Source: Muricea muricata
Lineage: Eukaryota > Cnidaria > Anthozoa > Malacalcyonacea > Plexauridae
Direction: 5' to 3'
Length of the DNA: 64,000 bases
NCBI GenBank assembly: GCA_963855995.1
Contig: OY979716.1
Span: 41,873,818-41,937,817 of the forward strand
Shown here: positions 12,070 through 24,030 of the stretch, one piece after another
Numbering within the stretch: the first letter of the stretch is position 1
Layout of the letters: each line of letters opens with the position of its first letter
The notes under the pieces: generated by a model
What the model saw: the letters and a program-made list of their open reading frames with translations, nothing else
Told to the model about the DNA's origin: nothing
The model's database searches: none
Position numbers and translations under genes: made by a program

Positions 12070-12101
12070 ATCGATCTCGCCTTAAAAGGAGATCAAGTGT
12101 A
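12070..12101 (+). ncRNA. Diverged U2 snRNA 5' end (target-site flank)
   Basis: ATCGATCTCGCCTT, a changed loop, then AGATCAAGTGTA aligns with U2 nt 1-35 (ATCGCTTCTCGGCCTT ... AGATCAAGTGTA) with a few differences. It ends exactly where LINE A-family sequence starts. The other side of the insertion shows GTATCTG (12587), which continues U2 at nt 36. This supports insertion between U2 nt 35 and 36. Confidence 0.55.
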
Positions 12102-12586
12102 AGCTTGTTTCGGAGAAGTAATTCCAACTTGATCTGTTGGTTTATAGGCTCTGCACATCGTGTACGGCTTGTGGGACAACTTGGAAGAAGATTGGGATAT
12201 TCGTGACGAGAGTGTGACGAGTCGGGCAGGAGCCAAAGACAACTAGTGGGTGAGTGTGTGCGGTGGAACGCTCCCTAGCCCGAGGCCAAAGGGAAGAATC
12301 GAAGCCCTTTTATGAATTGATGTCATATCTGAACTGATTTTCTCTTGAATAAGAGTAGAACTTATTTTGGGGACATATTAAAAGTAGGAATAAGGAACGG
12401 ACAACTTAGATATGTATAGACATAGTAACATGGAACTATTAGGATCATACCTAGGCAAAGGACAAGAAATGAGAAGAAATGCATGGACCTTTACATAGTT
12501 TAAGGAAGGAAAATATCAGAGTAATAGAAGTTTATTGTTTGTAAATAGATCCAATTGTGAATAAAGTCTTTTAAATACAAAAAAAA
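12102..12586 (+). mobile_element. Internally deleted LINE A-family copy (5' UTR joined to 3' UTR)
   Basis: The first ~200 bp resemble the 5' leader of the family; GGTGAGTGTGTG and CTCCCTAG match the leader at 43561-43600. The last ~250 bp resemble the 3' UTR of the full copy; GTGAATAAAG followed by an A-rich tail and GTATCT also ends the copy at 17708. Both ORFs are missing. It sits between U2 nt 1-35 and GTATCTG. It may be a deletion derivative or a short non-autonomous relative mobilised by LINE A. Confidence 0.6.
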
Positions 12587-12848
12587 GTATCTGTGATCTT
12601 AGTCGCCGAGAAAACTCCAGTGGAAAGTGCCAGTGAAAGTTCCGGATTCAACCTGGACTCTGGATCTGCTATATCTATTGGAAACAGTTTAAAGGGGCAG
12701 GAGCCTGAAAACAACACAGGGGTGAGTTTGGACAGTGAGGCGAGTACTAGCTGCAGGGCAGGGACCACAAGGAACCTTTAGGGGACCGCATGGCACCCCC
12801 TCAGCTGTATCACCAAACCGCTGACCCATACCTTACTCTGGACAAGCA

Positions 12849-13938
12849 TGGCGAGACCACGCTCACTGCAACTCATTGTGGATGATTTACCACCGGAGGC
12901 CACCGCAGATGGACCGGCCGCACTCAGAGTGACAATTTTCAACAGTTTACGCAGGTCTACAACGGGAAGACATCGACGACATTGAGTGCCTCAGCAAGAA
13001 ATTAGGGTTCATTGTGTTCAAAAAGAGTCAAGATATGTGAATGGCTACAGATAAAGAGATTATGGTGCTTGGGAAAACTGTCCAACTTAAGTCCACAGAA
13101 AGACCTAGACCACCGAAACCAAGATTTATTTACGTTAAACTCTTTGGTTACCCTTTGGATATCGATCCGGAGATACTGTCTAAGAGTATAGGAGTTTATG
13201 GGGAGTTGCTCGAAATACGGGACGATATCAATCATACGATTAACATTAAAACGGGCGTTAAAACGGCAAGATTTGCGAGTCTAAAGGAAGCGATGCCGTC
13301 ATTTATCTACGCAGGGAGATACCACATTCGGACGGCGTACCAGGGGCAACCTAAAACGTATAGGAATTGCTCAAAAACGGGACACATAGCTAAAGATTGT
13401 ACCGCTGGGAAGGTGTGCCGCACATGCGGGGAACCCGATCACAACAAGGGAGACTGTCCAGAAAGGCGTTGCTTTTACTGTAAAGGCCACGAACAAGTAA
13501 ATTGTGGAAAATACCAAATAGACTTTCCAAGCGTTATCAACGGCAAACAAGAAACCGAATCTTCCAACATAGTCGAAGACAGCCAAAATCATTTCGACCC
13601 TCCGCAATCCACGGAGTGGGGGGTAACGATGAAAACTGGCGGCCCCCGGACAGCTAACAACAAACCACAACATGGATACGGAAACGCCCATCTTACCCCA
13701 CTCAGAGAACCACCAGGCAGAAGACGGAATCGCACCCAACCTCACCGAACTCAACAACCAGGCCCCTGGAACCCTCAATCCTGATTCCTCCCTTACGACC
13801 AAGAACGTCAACCCCGCGACGGAGACCACTACGTCCACCCCGGCAACGACCCTTATACCTAGTGGCCCGGCTCCTACAACAACAATGGAGACATCCCCCC
13901 GTCCGGTGGGAAAGCCACACAGAGAGGAGCCACGTTAA
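12849..13938 (+). pseudogene. LINE A ORF1 (CCHC zinc-knuckle gag-like protein), frameshifted
   Basis: ORF1 proteins of this LINE group bind RNA and form the ribonucleoprotein needed for retrotransposition. The start MARPRS at 12849 parallels MARLRS in the relative at 43702. The frame breaks near 12950, resumes at 13041-13784, and shifts again near 13690-13780. The middle frame has an RRM-like region and two zinc knuckles near 13365-13485, beginning CSKTGHIAKDC and CRTCGEPDHNKGDC. In the first knuckle the leading Cys pair is altered (YRNCSKTGH). A Pro/Thr-rich tail follows. A third Cys cluster (CFYCKGHEQVNC) follows closely. Confidence 0.75.
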
Positions 13939-14115
13939 ATTTACCACCACTGCTGCACGACAAAATGGAATCCTCGGATGGAGAAGAGGAACCGCCTCTT
14001 AAGACATTAAAGACCACACAAAAACAGCAGAAACATCAGAGCAATCGGAAGAAGAAAGGAAAACACCCGGCTCTTAACGTGGCCGGGGGAAGAACTGTAA
14101 CCCTTTTACTCATTA

Positions 14116-17100
14116 ATGTACGAGGGTATCAGTCTAAATGTTAATGGCATAGCAGAAAAACCAAAGAGAGACCGAATTTTTGACTTTTTCAGGAACTTCA
14201 AAGCTGACTTTTATTTATTGCAAGAGACGCATAATGATACGGACAGACACGAAACGCAATGGACAACGGAATGGGGAGGGCAATGCATGTGGAGCCGGGG
14301 AACGAATAGAAGCAGAGGGGTGGCAATTTTGCTGCCGCCCGGCTCCAACAAGCATGTGAACAACATTCGACGAGATACGGAGGGAAGGGTGCTGTCAGTA
14401 ACCCTGACAGACCCTGACAAAGACACACAGATGAACATTATTAACGTGTATGCACCGAATAACCCACGAGAACGGCAGGTGCTTTTTGAAAACTTATGGC
14501 AATACAAGTCCGGGGAGACAAATCTAATTCTCGCAGGGGATTTTAATTATATTAAGGCGCCCGAGCTAGACAAGCAAGGGGGCAATCCGTCCGGTGGCTC
14601 GCAAGGCATAAGGGAATTAAACCAGTTCGTGGACAGTAATGATCTCATTGACACATGGCGAAAGAGCCACCCGCAAGATCGTGTATACACTTGGCATAGT
14701 AAAGATTTTACGCTGCGCTCCCGTCTGGACCGTTGGTACGTGCCGGGGAGAGTGCATCCGCAGGCTAATTTGTGTGTGAGGGCCTGTCCACACTCGGACC
14801 ATTCAGTGGCAGAGGTAACTTTGAGGCTGGATGACCACAACGTCCGAGGTAAAGGAGTGTGGAAACTCAATAATGCATTGCTAATGAACGGAGCATTTCT
14901 CGATGAAATCCGTGCATTCCTCGAGTTTTGGAAGGACAAGAGAGGCGAATTCCAGGACCTGTACCAGTGGTGGGACGAAGCAAAAGTCCAATTCAAAGAA
15001 GTTGCCATAATCCATGCGGTCAGGGCAAACAGAAACCATCGACGTCAAGAAGTGCAATTAACGCGAGATATTACCGAACTGAAAAATATGCCAAACCCGG
15101 ACAAAAAGAAAATTGACTCACTAGAACAACAGATCATAGATATAATAAACAAACGCCTTGAAGGGGCTAGAGTCAGAAGTCGAGCAGCGTGGATGGAAGA
15201 CGGTGAGAAACCAACGAAGTTTTTCTTCGACCTTGAACGGAAAAAACAAGCGGCGGCGTGCATTACAAAATTGATATTCGGAAACAGAACAGTTAGTCTA
15301 GACAGAGACATTCTTGACGTAGCACAAGCGTCCTACCAAGAATTGTATACAGATGAGCCGGTAGATATAGCCCTGCAAGATAAATTATTGGACCGATTAG
15401 AAAGCGCCTAAGCAACAATGAGCAACTAACCTGTGAAGGACCGGTGACACGGCCGGAATTGGGCGCCTCTATCAAAAAAATGAACCTGAATAAATCACCG
15501 GGACCAGATGGTCTAACCACAGAGTTCTATTGGACATTCTGGAACGAACTGGCTGACGACCTGTGTGATATTTATAACTCAGCTTATGAAAAAGAACAGT
15601 TGTCCGATTCGCAAACGACATCTATTCTAAGGCTACTGTTTAAGAAAGGGGAACGGCACTTCTTACAAAACTGGAGACCTGCTGTGTTACTTAACATGGA
15701 TTATAAGATCTTATCCACCACTATAGCCAACCGACTCCGACCCACCCTTCCGCAGGTGATTGAAGACCACCAAACCTGCGAGATTCCTGGACGGACGATT
15801 TTCGATACCACCCTGACATTGAGAGACATCACCCATGACATTAGATCACGAGGCACGGATGGCATCCTGATAAGCTTGCATCAGGAGAAGGCATTTGATA
15901 GGGTTAACAGACCGTTCCTAGCGTGCATCCTGGAAACACTGAACTACGGACCTAGCTTTCGGATGTGGATACGTACACTGTATACCCGTTCAAGTTGTCA
16001 AATCATTAATAACGGCCACCTGTCCGCACCAGTAACCCTGCATCGAGGAGTGAGGCAGGGTTGTCCCCTGTCACCCTTACTATATGTCATAGTCATCGAA
16101 ACCCTTCTTGTATCCTTAAAGAAAAACCATCGAATACACGGCATCAGTACCCCAGGAAACAATAACGGTCACGAAGTCGACGCATACGCGGATGATGCAA
16201 CCTTGACTCTCCAAGACGACACCTCCGTGATACATGCCTTTGATACCATAGAGGAGTACGAACGAGCGAGCGGGAGCAAACTCAACAAAACCAAAACCGA
16301 AGGGCTTTATATCAGTAGACAAGCAGGGTGCACAACAGGACCTGTCCCCATCACATGGAAAACAGATACATTAACTATCCTCGGTGGACAATTCGGTAAT
16401 AATGAAGTGCAGGGTTGGGCTAAACCAGTTAAGAAACTTGTTGAAACACTCAAGCAATGACAAAAACGTCACCTCACTGTTCGAGGGAAAGCAGTTCTCA
16501 TGAAGACATACGGGCTCGCAACTATTTCTTACCTTGCTTCGATATTTCCCCTCCCGGACCAAGTATCCAGCAATATACATAAGATCATATTCCAGTTCTC
16601 GTGGAACAAAAAGAATGAACTGATTTCAAGAGCAACTTGCCACCTTTCTTTTTGGAAGGGGGGACTGGGAATTCCAGACCTTCATTTGGCTGCACAAGCG
16701 TTGCTGGCAAAATGGATGCACACAATTACTGACTCAAATGAGGACGCAATATGGATTCGATATGGACGGGCCTATCCCTAGGGCTTATAAAACCTGGATG
16801 GGCATGGCTAAGATCAAACCTAACACCCCACACGGGGACCCGAACAATATACCCACATGGTATATAATCGTTATCAATATGGCACAAACCCATCGTACCC
16901 GCCTAGCCAAAACCGAACAGCAGCAATTGTCAACGAGAACCTTCATGTCCTGGCAAGCTGACTACTGGGAATCACGGTGTGTTGAGGAATGGAGGCGTTA
17001 TGTCCGTACCCCAATCGACATGGTAACCAAATGGGAATTCCTATGGGCATCTGCTGCAAATAATAGGACCAAAGAAACCATTTGGAAACTAATGCACAGA

Positions 17101-17493
17101 GTTCTCCCGACGAAAAGTTACATTGCGACCTGGGGTGTGCGCATCAATACGAGGTGCCCATACTGTCCGGGTCGCGAGGATATCTACCATGCCCTCATTG
17201 GTTGTAATCGTGCACACCACCTTTGGGAACAGCTTCAGCCTATGCTGACGAGGATCGTGGGAACTCGGATTTCCATCCTCGTGGACACAGTTGCGCTTGG
17301 AAATCACCTCCCAAATAATGCCGAGGCGAAAGCCTTGTGTTTTTACCTTTTGACCCTTGCGACGGCGCTCTTATGGCAAAACCGTAACAAAAAGATCTGG
17401 AAGAAAGAGTACCAGGAACGTGACCTATACGAACAAATGATGGATGCAATTAGATCTCGACTGAAGAAAGAAACACTCATTAACGAAAGTTAA
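14116..17493 (+). pseudogene. LINE A ORF2 (APE endonuclease + reverse transcriptase), broken
   Basis: The first frame (14116-15411) holds the exonuclease/endonuclease/phosphatase fold: SLNVNGI, LLQETH, AGDFNYI, SRLDRWY and SDHSVAEV. These are the metal-binding and catalytic blocks of APE endonucleases that nick target DNA. The reverse transcriptase (15444-16460) shows NKSPGPDGL, NWRPAVLLNMDYK, HQEKAFDRVN, RQGCPLSPLLY and the catalytic YADD at 16185-16196. The C-terminal part (16738-17493) has the PTKSYI-W and CPYCPGREDIYHALIGC zinc-like block. Three defects are visible: a frameshift near 15405, an in-frame TGA near 16458 where the family would be expected to have Trp, and a frameshift near 16775. 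All domains are otherwise present, so this is a fairly recent but inactive copy. Confidence 0.85.
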
Positions 17494-17708
17494 ATGTCAT
17501 ACATGTGGAATTACCGAGATATACTGTGTACATATGCAAGCGGAACAGTAGACATTCATATTTGAGAAGCAACCAGTTAGTACGTAAATAAGATTCTAAT
17601 TGTAAAATAAGACTCCTAAACGGACAGACATTTCAGCAAGCTATGAACGATCTGAACCATCTGTAAATATGTAAACATTGTGAATAAAGACTTTCAAAAA
17701 CAAAAAAA

Positions 17709-17727
17709 GTATCTTATCAGCTTAATA
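17709..17727 (+). ncRNA. U2 snRNA fragment between two LINEs
   Basis: GTATCT joined to TATCAGCTTAATA corresponds to U2 nt 36-59 lacking five bases. LINE A ends on its left and the Utopia-like LINE begins on its right. One U2 copy therefore received both element classes. Confidence 0.75.
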
Positions 17728-18679
17728 GATTTGACAGTACTGCACTTGATCCAATCCTGGTTATCTATACATCAAATTGAATCTAAGGAGTTCAAGAATC
17801 TACTGGTCTGGTTTATTTTTGGCAAGCGCCTTGTTTTTAGCTTAATTTTGGTGTTTATTTCTGGCTGTTTTCGCCACTCCTGGTCGCCATCTTTTGGTTG
17901 CTATATTTTTTGTTCCTGTTGGTTTTATCTGGATTTTATTCTTATTTTGGCTGTATTTTACTGGTATTTCATTGCGTTCTTGGTTTGGAGATTAACCATG
18001 TGATTTTACAAGAGTTATTAGTATTTGAATTTCGCGCCGATCCGGTTTTTGGTCAATTTACGGGTTCTCGTTATCTGATATTTGGACTGCAGTTGGTGCT
18101 TATAACTATCTCGCGGTCTACGAAGTTTCGTGATCGTCGGCTTTGCCGTTTTTAAATTATCGGCGTTTTTCCTTAAAACCGTTGGTCGCTACCTGTTGCC
18201 TGGCAACAAGAATTTGAATTTCTTGTGCCCAGTTGAAGCGATTTTCATTGGTTTTTCGTGTACATTTGTATGTATTTATTCATTTGGGATTATTCTGGGA
18301 TTGTTTTGTTTGTTTCCGCATTATTTGGACTGTGTTTTGGCCCTTATTTTGGCCTTTATTTTATATATTTACGTTATTCCGCGATCGTGGTTGGTGCTTC
18401 CACTTGCGGATTGCTGCCTCTGTTAATTGGAGCGTATTTTGTGGTTTACATTGTGTTCTACTTCGTTGGTGGAGCTGATTTTTTCTGGGTATATTCCTAC
18501 TGGTGCCACTGTTACATATTTGGTGTCCGACTGAAAATTTACACTGCTGACCGCTGTCTGGGTTCTAGCTGTGTGCAGGCTCAGATTTTGTATTTTCCTC
18601 CAATTTCACGGAGTTTCAGCGTTTAAGTTGAAATTTTTTCGTGTTCTCTAATTGTGTTTATTATGCCGCGGTGCTAACA

Positions 18680-21600
18680 TTGTGACGTGGATTTTCGGAC
18701 CCTAACCCTAACTCTAACCTTATTGACCACCTGACTGAGCATCATCCTTCTGGTACCCCTGGTGCTCGAGAAGTCCCTGCCGTTCATGAGCTGGAAGTCC
18801 TCATTGGTCGGCCGAAACAAACTCTGTTTTCTCCCTACCCCTACTGCCTCTACCTTGTTAAAGATGTGGCGTCTACCCAATCTCTGGCTAGACATTTTGT
18901 GCAAGATCATCCTGACCATGACATTGTGTTTAAATTCAAGTGTGCCGGTGTGACTGTCCTGTTGCAACTGGGGATAGATTGAATCACGTTTGTGGTCTTG
19001 TTGCTTCTGGGAACTGCGCTCCTGAACCTGTCTCGGATGGTGTCAATATCAGTTTGGTTGCTGGTGACGATTTTGCGAGTCAACCTGCCTCGGGTTGGGC
19101 TGCAATTGGCTCCCAACCCTCGGTACCGTCTTCCCTCTTCTCCTCCGGGTCTGGCCTCTCCATCAACAATTCCTTCCACCCCCCGTAACAACTCCCCCCT
19201 TTTCAGCCTTCAAGGAGCCCGGTTCGTGCTGGTTGCTCATCTCCTTGCAGTTCGGTGTGCTCTTCCCCTTATGACATTCCTCCCAGTTCATCTGTCCGAT
19301 TGATATCCCCAACAAGCTCGTTCAATTCCTCGGTTGAGGTCTCCCCTCCCATCAACCGGCATCGGATGTTGTTCATCCTACACCACGCCCTTTCTCCTTG
19401 GAGGTCAAAGCTGCTGTGTCTCCACCTGGGTCACCGTGTTTGTCTGATCCTCTGGCCGATTGTACCCCGGCGTCGAACTATTCTGATTTCTATCCACCTG
19501 TGTGCCAGTTGGATTGGTCTGATGCTGTTAAATCCTCCTCTGCAGTTTGTGGTTCTTTGTTCACCGACCCTCCCTCTACAACTCCTCCTGCACCCTCCTG
19601 TCCTTTGGACCTGCCTGTCAGTCCTGATTTACCTCCTTCCTCTCCTGCCTCTTGGCTCTCGGTCTGTCCCAGTGATTCGCCATCGCAGCGCCGATTATTG
19701 ATTGGTCCATCCCCTCCGCCCGCAGTTATTCCACCTGACGCAGAGCCTCTGTCTGGCCGTCCTCCCCACTCCCTGCATTTCTCTCGGCGAGTTCTCCCAA
19801 AATCCTCCCTTCCTGCAACTAAGCGTTTGTCCCGACAGCGTTTGTCTCGAAAGCATTTGTCTCAAAAAAACCTCCGCCACCGCCTAATTGATGTCTGACG
19901 TGTTCTTATCCGAGATTCCCCTTGACCGCCCTTGCCTGTTGTGGTTCCCTCCTCTTCACCTTCCTCTCCACGTCCAGCTGATAATTTGGCCATTGATGAG
20001 AATGCTCAATTTGCCTTAAGGGTCCTACGCGGGACCTTCCACGACCACTCCCCTGGTCCCCCCCCCCCCCCGCACGTGCTCCTTCTACTGCTGGGTCAGC
20101 CCATTCTGGTGTGAATTGTGAAAACTTGACTGCATCTCCCATCTTGTTTGACAACCCTCCTTCCACTTCTACCCGTCCACCGTCCTCTGTGGCCACTCCT
20201 CTCCCTGTTTCAAAGCAGCTCCATCCTGCTCGTTCCCTGTTTCATCCCTGTTTCTCATCGTCGTGTCTCTGCTGCTAATGGCGTGCCTTGCCCATCTGTC
20301 TTGGGTATGGTTGCTGGCCTACTTAACCAAATTCGCAGAGAGAGTCCTCCAGCTTCTCCTGCTGCTGATGGCGCTGACAGTGTTGTGGCTACTGGTAAAA
20401 ATGTTGGCGTTGATGACACTGAGCTCGACCCTATCCCCTCCGCCCAACCCCGTCGTCCGGGGTTCCCTGACGTTGCTGCTGATCCTCCTGCTCGCCCTGA
20501 TCCACCTCCTCCTGACCCTGATTTGATGGACGATCTTGATACATCTCAAGACTTGATCGGCTAAATGAGTTCCGTGCCTTATGGATTGAGCGCTTTAACA
20601 GTGATAATTCCTGGGAAGAGTTCTCGGTGCTATGTGAACGTTTCGCTGTTGAAACCAAGGAAATGGCTCAGTCTTTGTCCAACTCTATGGTGCCGAAACC
20701 TTCGAGTGATCAATCCAATCCTCCGCCTCCACCCCCTCCTTGTCGTCTTTTTCCCCATGGTCGTGCTTTCAACCCATTCAACCCTGTGCAAGCCCGCCAA
20801 ATTCAGGGGCTATATTGCCACTCTCAAAAGCGAGCTGCTCGCAAGTTGCTGTGCGATACGGCTGTTCAGTACTCCGGTTCTATTGATGTTGCTGAGACCT
20901 ATTCTGAGGACGTTTTGGGTGAGAAGACCTGCAACACTAATCTCCTATGTGAAGCCCTCTGTGCGGACGTCCCGACTGCCGAGGATGCTGCGAACACTCG
21001 TGATCTCAAGAATGAGGTGTCTGCGAGCGAGGTTGCTGCCAAATTATGATCGGCGGCTAATACGGCTCCGGGCTTTGATAAAGTCGAGTACGCCCACCTG
21101 AAACGAATTGACCCCTCCGCCAAGATCCTCACCCCTATGTTTAATAAATGCCTCCAGGCCCAGGATGTGCCGGTGATCTGGAAACAGGTCGTGACGGTCT
21201 TAATTTACAAGAAGGGTGATGCCTCCGACATTAGTAATTTTCGACCCATTGCGTTAATGTCGTGCATCTACAAACTGCTCATGGGTATCTTGCAAAGCGA
21301 CTGATGCGGTGGTCCATCAATGCGGGGATCCTCTCCCCTGAACAGAAATGTGCTCGGCCCACTGAGGGCTGTTACGAGCACACATTCACTCTAAAGTCCC
21401 TGGTGGGACAGGCACGTCTGAATATGAAAAAGTTATCTGTGGCGTGGCTTGACATCCGCAACGCCTTTGGGAGTGTCCCCCATGCCACCATCTTCAGTAC
21501 CCTTCGCCACATTGGTGTCCCGGCTGAACTCACATCCCTCATTATGAACGCATACTCTGGAGCTGCAATGATTTTCAAGACCCCAATGGTGATACCGGTG

Positions 21601-22376
21601 CTATCCCTATTCGTGCTGGGGTGAAGCAGGGCTGCCCGTTAAGTCCCATTCTTTTCAATCTCTGCATTGAAATGATCCTCTGGCATGTTAAAGCTGCTGC
21701 TGCCAAGCTCAAGTCGGGGAACTATGTCCACTATGGCTCCGCTCTATCCTGCCTCGCCTATGCGGACGATCTTGTTATCATGGCTCGGACTAAGGATGCC
21801 CTGCAGCAGTTGCTTGATGCTGCTTCTGAGGCAGCTCACATCGTCGGTTTCCAGTTCCGACCGGATAAATGTGCATCGCTAACTTTAACATCTACTAAAC
21901 AGCGTGCAACATTTGTTACAACAGAAGATTTCACCATCCAGGGCAATCACATCCCTGCCTTCGCTCAGGAGGAATCCTATCGGTATCTCGGTGTGCCTAT
22001 TGGTTTGATCCACAATATTGATGATCTCCCGAGTATAGTTCCTCAACTGATTAAGCATATTGAGCTCATTGGTGCCTCGTTACTAGCATCGTGGCAGAGG
22101 CTTGATGCTCTACGCATGTTTGTTCAGCTGTGTCTCTCGTATGTTCTTCGGGCTGGAAATCCGGAAATGCAGTCGCTTGACCTCTACAAGTCTACGTTGG
22201 TTCGAACGCTCCGTGACATTTGTAATCTCCCCAACCGTGCTTCGGCCTCCTACTTCTTTTCACGCAAACGCTGTGGTGGGTTGGCATTCAAGGAACCACG
22301 TACTGAGTGGGACGTTATGGCAGTTGCTCAAGCGGTACATATTTTATCATCTTCTGACCCTGCTGTTGCGACTATA
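18680..22376 (+). pseudogene. Utopia-like ORF, N-terminal and RT part, multiply frameshifted
   Basis: The N-terminus near 18830-18940 has a Cys/His-containing segment ending ARHFVQDHPDHD, like the zinc fingers that position RLE LINEs on DNA. A long Ser/Pro-rich linker crosses frames several times (18940-20560). The SQKRAARK block is at 20820-20850. The RT begins near 21055 with APGFDK, FRPIALMSCIYKLL and WLDIRNAFGSVPH, then RAGVKQGCPLSPILFNLCIE. The catalytic YADD is at 21759-21770 within LAYADDLVIMA. Clear breaks lie near 18945, 19190, 20560, a TGA near 21046, and frameshifts near 21292 and 21600. The last frame runs open into the transposon insertion at 22376. Confidence 0.8.
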
Positions 22377-22415
22377 GGGCCATTCCATTTAATATCTACA
22401 CCCCCCATGGACGAG
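22377..22415 (+). repeat. Left terminal inverted repeat of the 18-kb transposon
   Basis: 39 bp, GGGCCATTCC at the tip. Complementary to 40335-40375 with one substitution (TCT/TCC context) and two inserted bases in the C-rich part. Confidence 0.9.
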
Positions 22416-22559
22416 TTGTATAATTTTTTTAGCCCCAAGAAATGTTTTTATCGTATCTAACCCCTCGGAAATATACGACTTTCGGGCAGTCCCTCAGAAA
22501 TACCTATGGACGAAGTCAGTTTTCAATGAAACCCCCAAGAAAAATGCAGTTTTGTGAAT

Positions 22560-22669
22560 GACCCCTCGGAAATTTTGATATATTGACGTTCACCCCTCAG
22601 AAATTTTGATATATTGACGTTCACCCCTCAGAAATTTTGATATATTGACGTTCACCCCTCAGAAATTCA
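22560..22669 (+). repeat. 31-bp subterminal tandem repeat, ~3.5 copies
   Basis: The unit is CACCCCTCAGAAATTTTGAT plus ATATTGACGTT. Copies begin at about 22560, 22591, 22622 and 22653 (partial). Related CCCCTCAGAAA and CCCCCCGGAAATT motifs occur at 22456-22500 and near the right end (40237-40335). Subterminal repeats of this kind are often transposase-binding sites. Confidence 0.85.
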
Positions 22670-24030
22670 CATTTTATAACAGGGAAAGCAAAAAAGCACA
22701 ATACTTCATATATGCTAATTATTTACTTCTTATGCAGATCAGCGCTTTAAGCAAACTTGCTATCTTCCCACGTATTAAGTACCTTCCCATACCAAGTTCG
22801 TGCGTCATTCAGAACAAATATAGTTACCTTAAAAATACTATTTATGATTTACAAAAAGCTTTTACATTGCAGCAATAAATACAAATATGATAAATGAGTG
22901 TTTATATGGAAAATTGGCTGCTTTACAACTGACAGGTTACAACAGAATTACTCAATTAACTGGCATTTATCAGGTTTAATTCCTTTTTTCAGGATATTAA
23001 CATAGTTTAATGTGACCATATTTGATGATTGGTCAAAAATACTTGTCTTTCAAGGTTTACCCAGACAAATGGGCGAGCTCATTTCCGGCCTGCCGGTGAG
23101 TGTTTATAAGAACAAATTCTCATTGGCATTTTAGCAGTGCCACGTTTTACTGTAAAATCCATTGCACTGAAAGATCTTGTATTAGTGGGCTGTCACAGTA
23201 AGTGGGCCAGTCTATCTTACATATAAACACCGCTCTAGAAAGAATTAATTAAACACAATATAAATTTCATTGGAAAGCTGAGCATTTGCTATGTACCCAG
23301 TGTTCACATTTGCAGTGGCACTTTCACATTTGCAGTGGCACTTTGAAAGTTTAGTAAGTCACAGTTGATTTCTGTATCTATCCTTACTATCATATTTACA
23401 ATAAGTAATGTACAAAAGGAAATCATCATATATTTAGAGTATGATTACTTAGAGTTGTGCCAGATGAGAACTGAATTGATGTAATATTAATACAACCTGC
23501 AGTGTTAATGGAACTTTTGGAACAGTTATTTGGACTTATTATATCCTAAGTTATGCTGAAAAAATAGCATTTTACAATCAGTCTTGAATTAGAAAAATTC
23601 TTGGTGTTATTGTGATGTTTTACCTCATCGGTAACATTGTCATTAGGATGAAAGTTCAAAAAAATTAGATATTTTCTAATTCACTCTGATTTTATATGTT
23701 AAGCTTTTGATTTTTATTGCAATATTATAGGCACCAAATAACCAATCAGTTTTGTTAAGTGAAAGAATAGGCATTCAGTGGTGTAACGTAACTTCTTTAT
23801 TTACCGCTTTACTTGTCCGAATTTCAATTCTATTCAAGTATATATCGTCAATTTACTAGTTGGCTTTGCTGTGGACTATGCAACGCACCAGGATAACATT
23901 TTTAGTATTCAACTATATAGAATTTAAAATTAATACTCCTAGTTCTTAGTCTGGGCAAGCTAGAGAGCGTTAAATTAAACCACTGAGCCATTACGAGAAA
24001 ATTGGAAATAATTATCCAGAATATAAGCTT
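22670..24030. other. Transposon left internal non-coding region
   Basis: AT-rich, without a convincing gene. It includes a perfect 20-bp direct duplication (TTCACATTTGCAGTGGCACT at 23303-23322 and 23323-23342). It probably holds the 3' UTR and polyadenylation site of the minus-strand gene that ends at 24031. Confidence 0.5.

Larger units (their letters stand above)
12587..17708 (+). mobile_element. LINE A: APE-type non-LTR retrotransposon (Tx1-like, U2-associated)
   Basis: A CCHC ORF1 is followed by an ORF2 with AP-like endonuclease, reverse transcriptase and a C-terminal Cys/His region. The copy ends with an AATAAAG signal, an A-rich tail and the U2 bases GTATCT. The combination of zinc-knuckle ORF1, APE endonuclease and U2 target matches the known Keno group of the Tx1 clade. 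Clade assignment is by architecture and target, not phylogeny. ORF1 and ORF2 both carry disruptions, so this copy is dead. Its 5' end joins the tail of the deleted copy, giving a head-to-tail pair. Confidence 0.75.

Noticed and set aside
14547-15008. Minus-strand 153-codon ORF
   Set aside because: Antisense shadow of the LINE A endonuclease domain.
17680-18626. Cys/Phe/Trp-rich ORFs resembling membrane proteins
   Set aside because: They fall in the T/G-rich 5' UTR of the Utopia-like LINE, and the frames are not kept in the second copy at 41727-43063.
18700-18722. CCCTAACCCTAACTCTAACC, telomere-like
   Set aside because: It lies in a coding position of the Utopia-like ORF (Asn-Pro repeats), and a similar stretch occurs in the same kind of linker at 62128-62175. 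Too short for a telomere tract.
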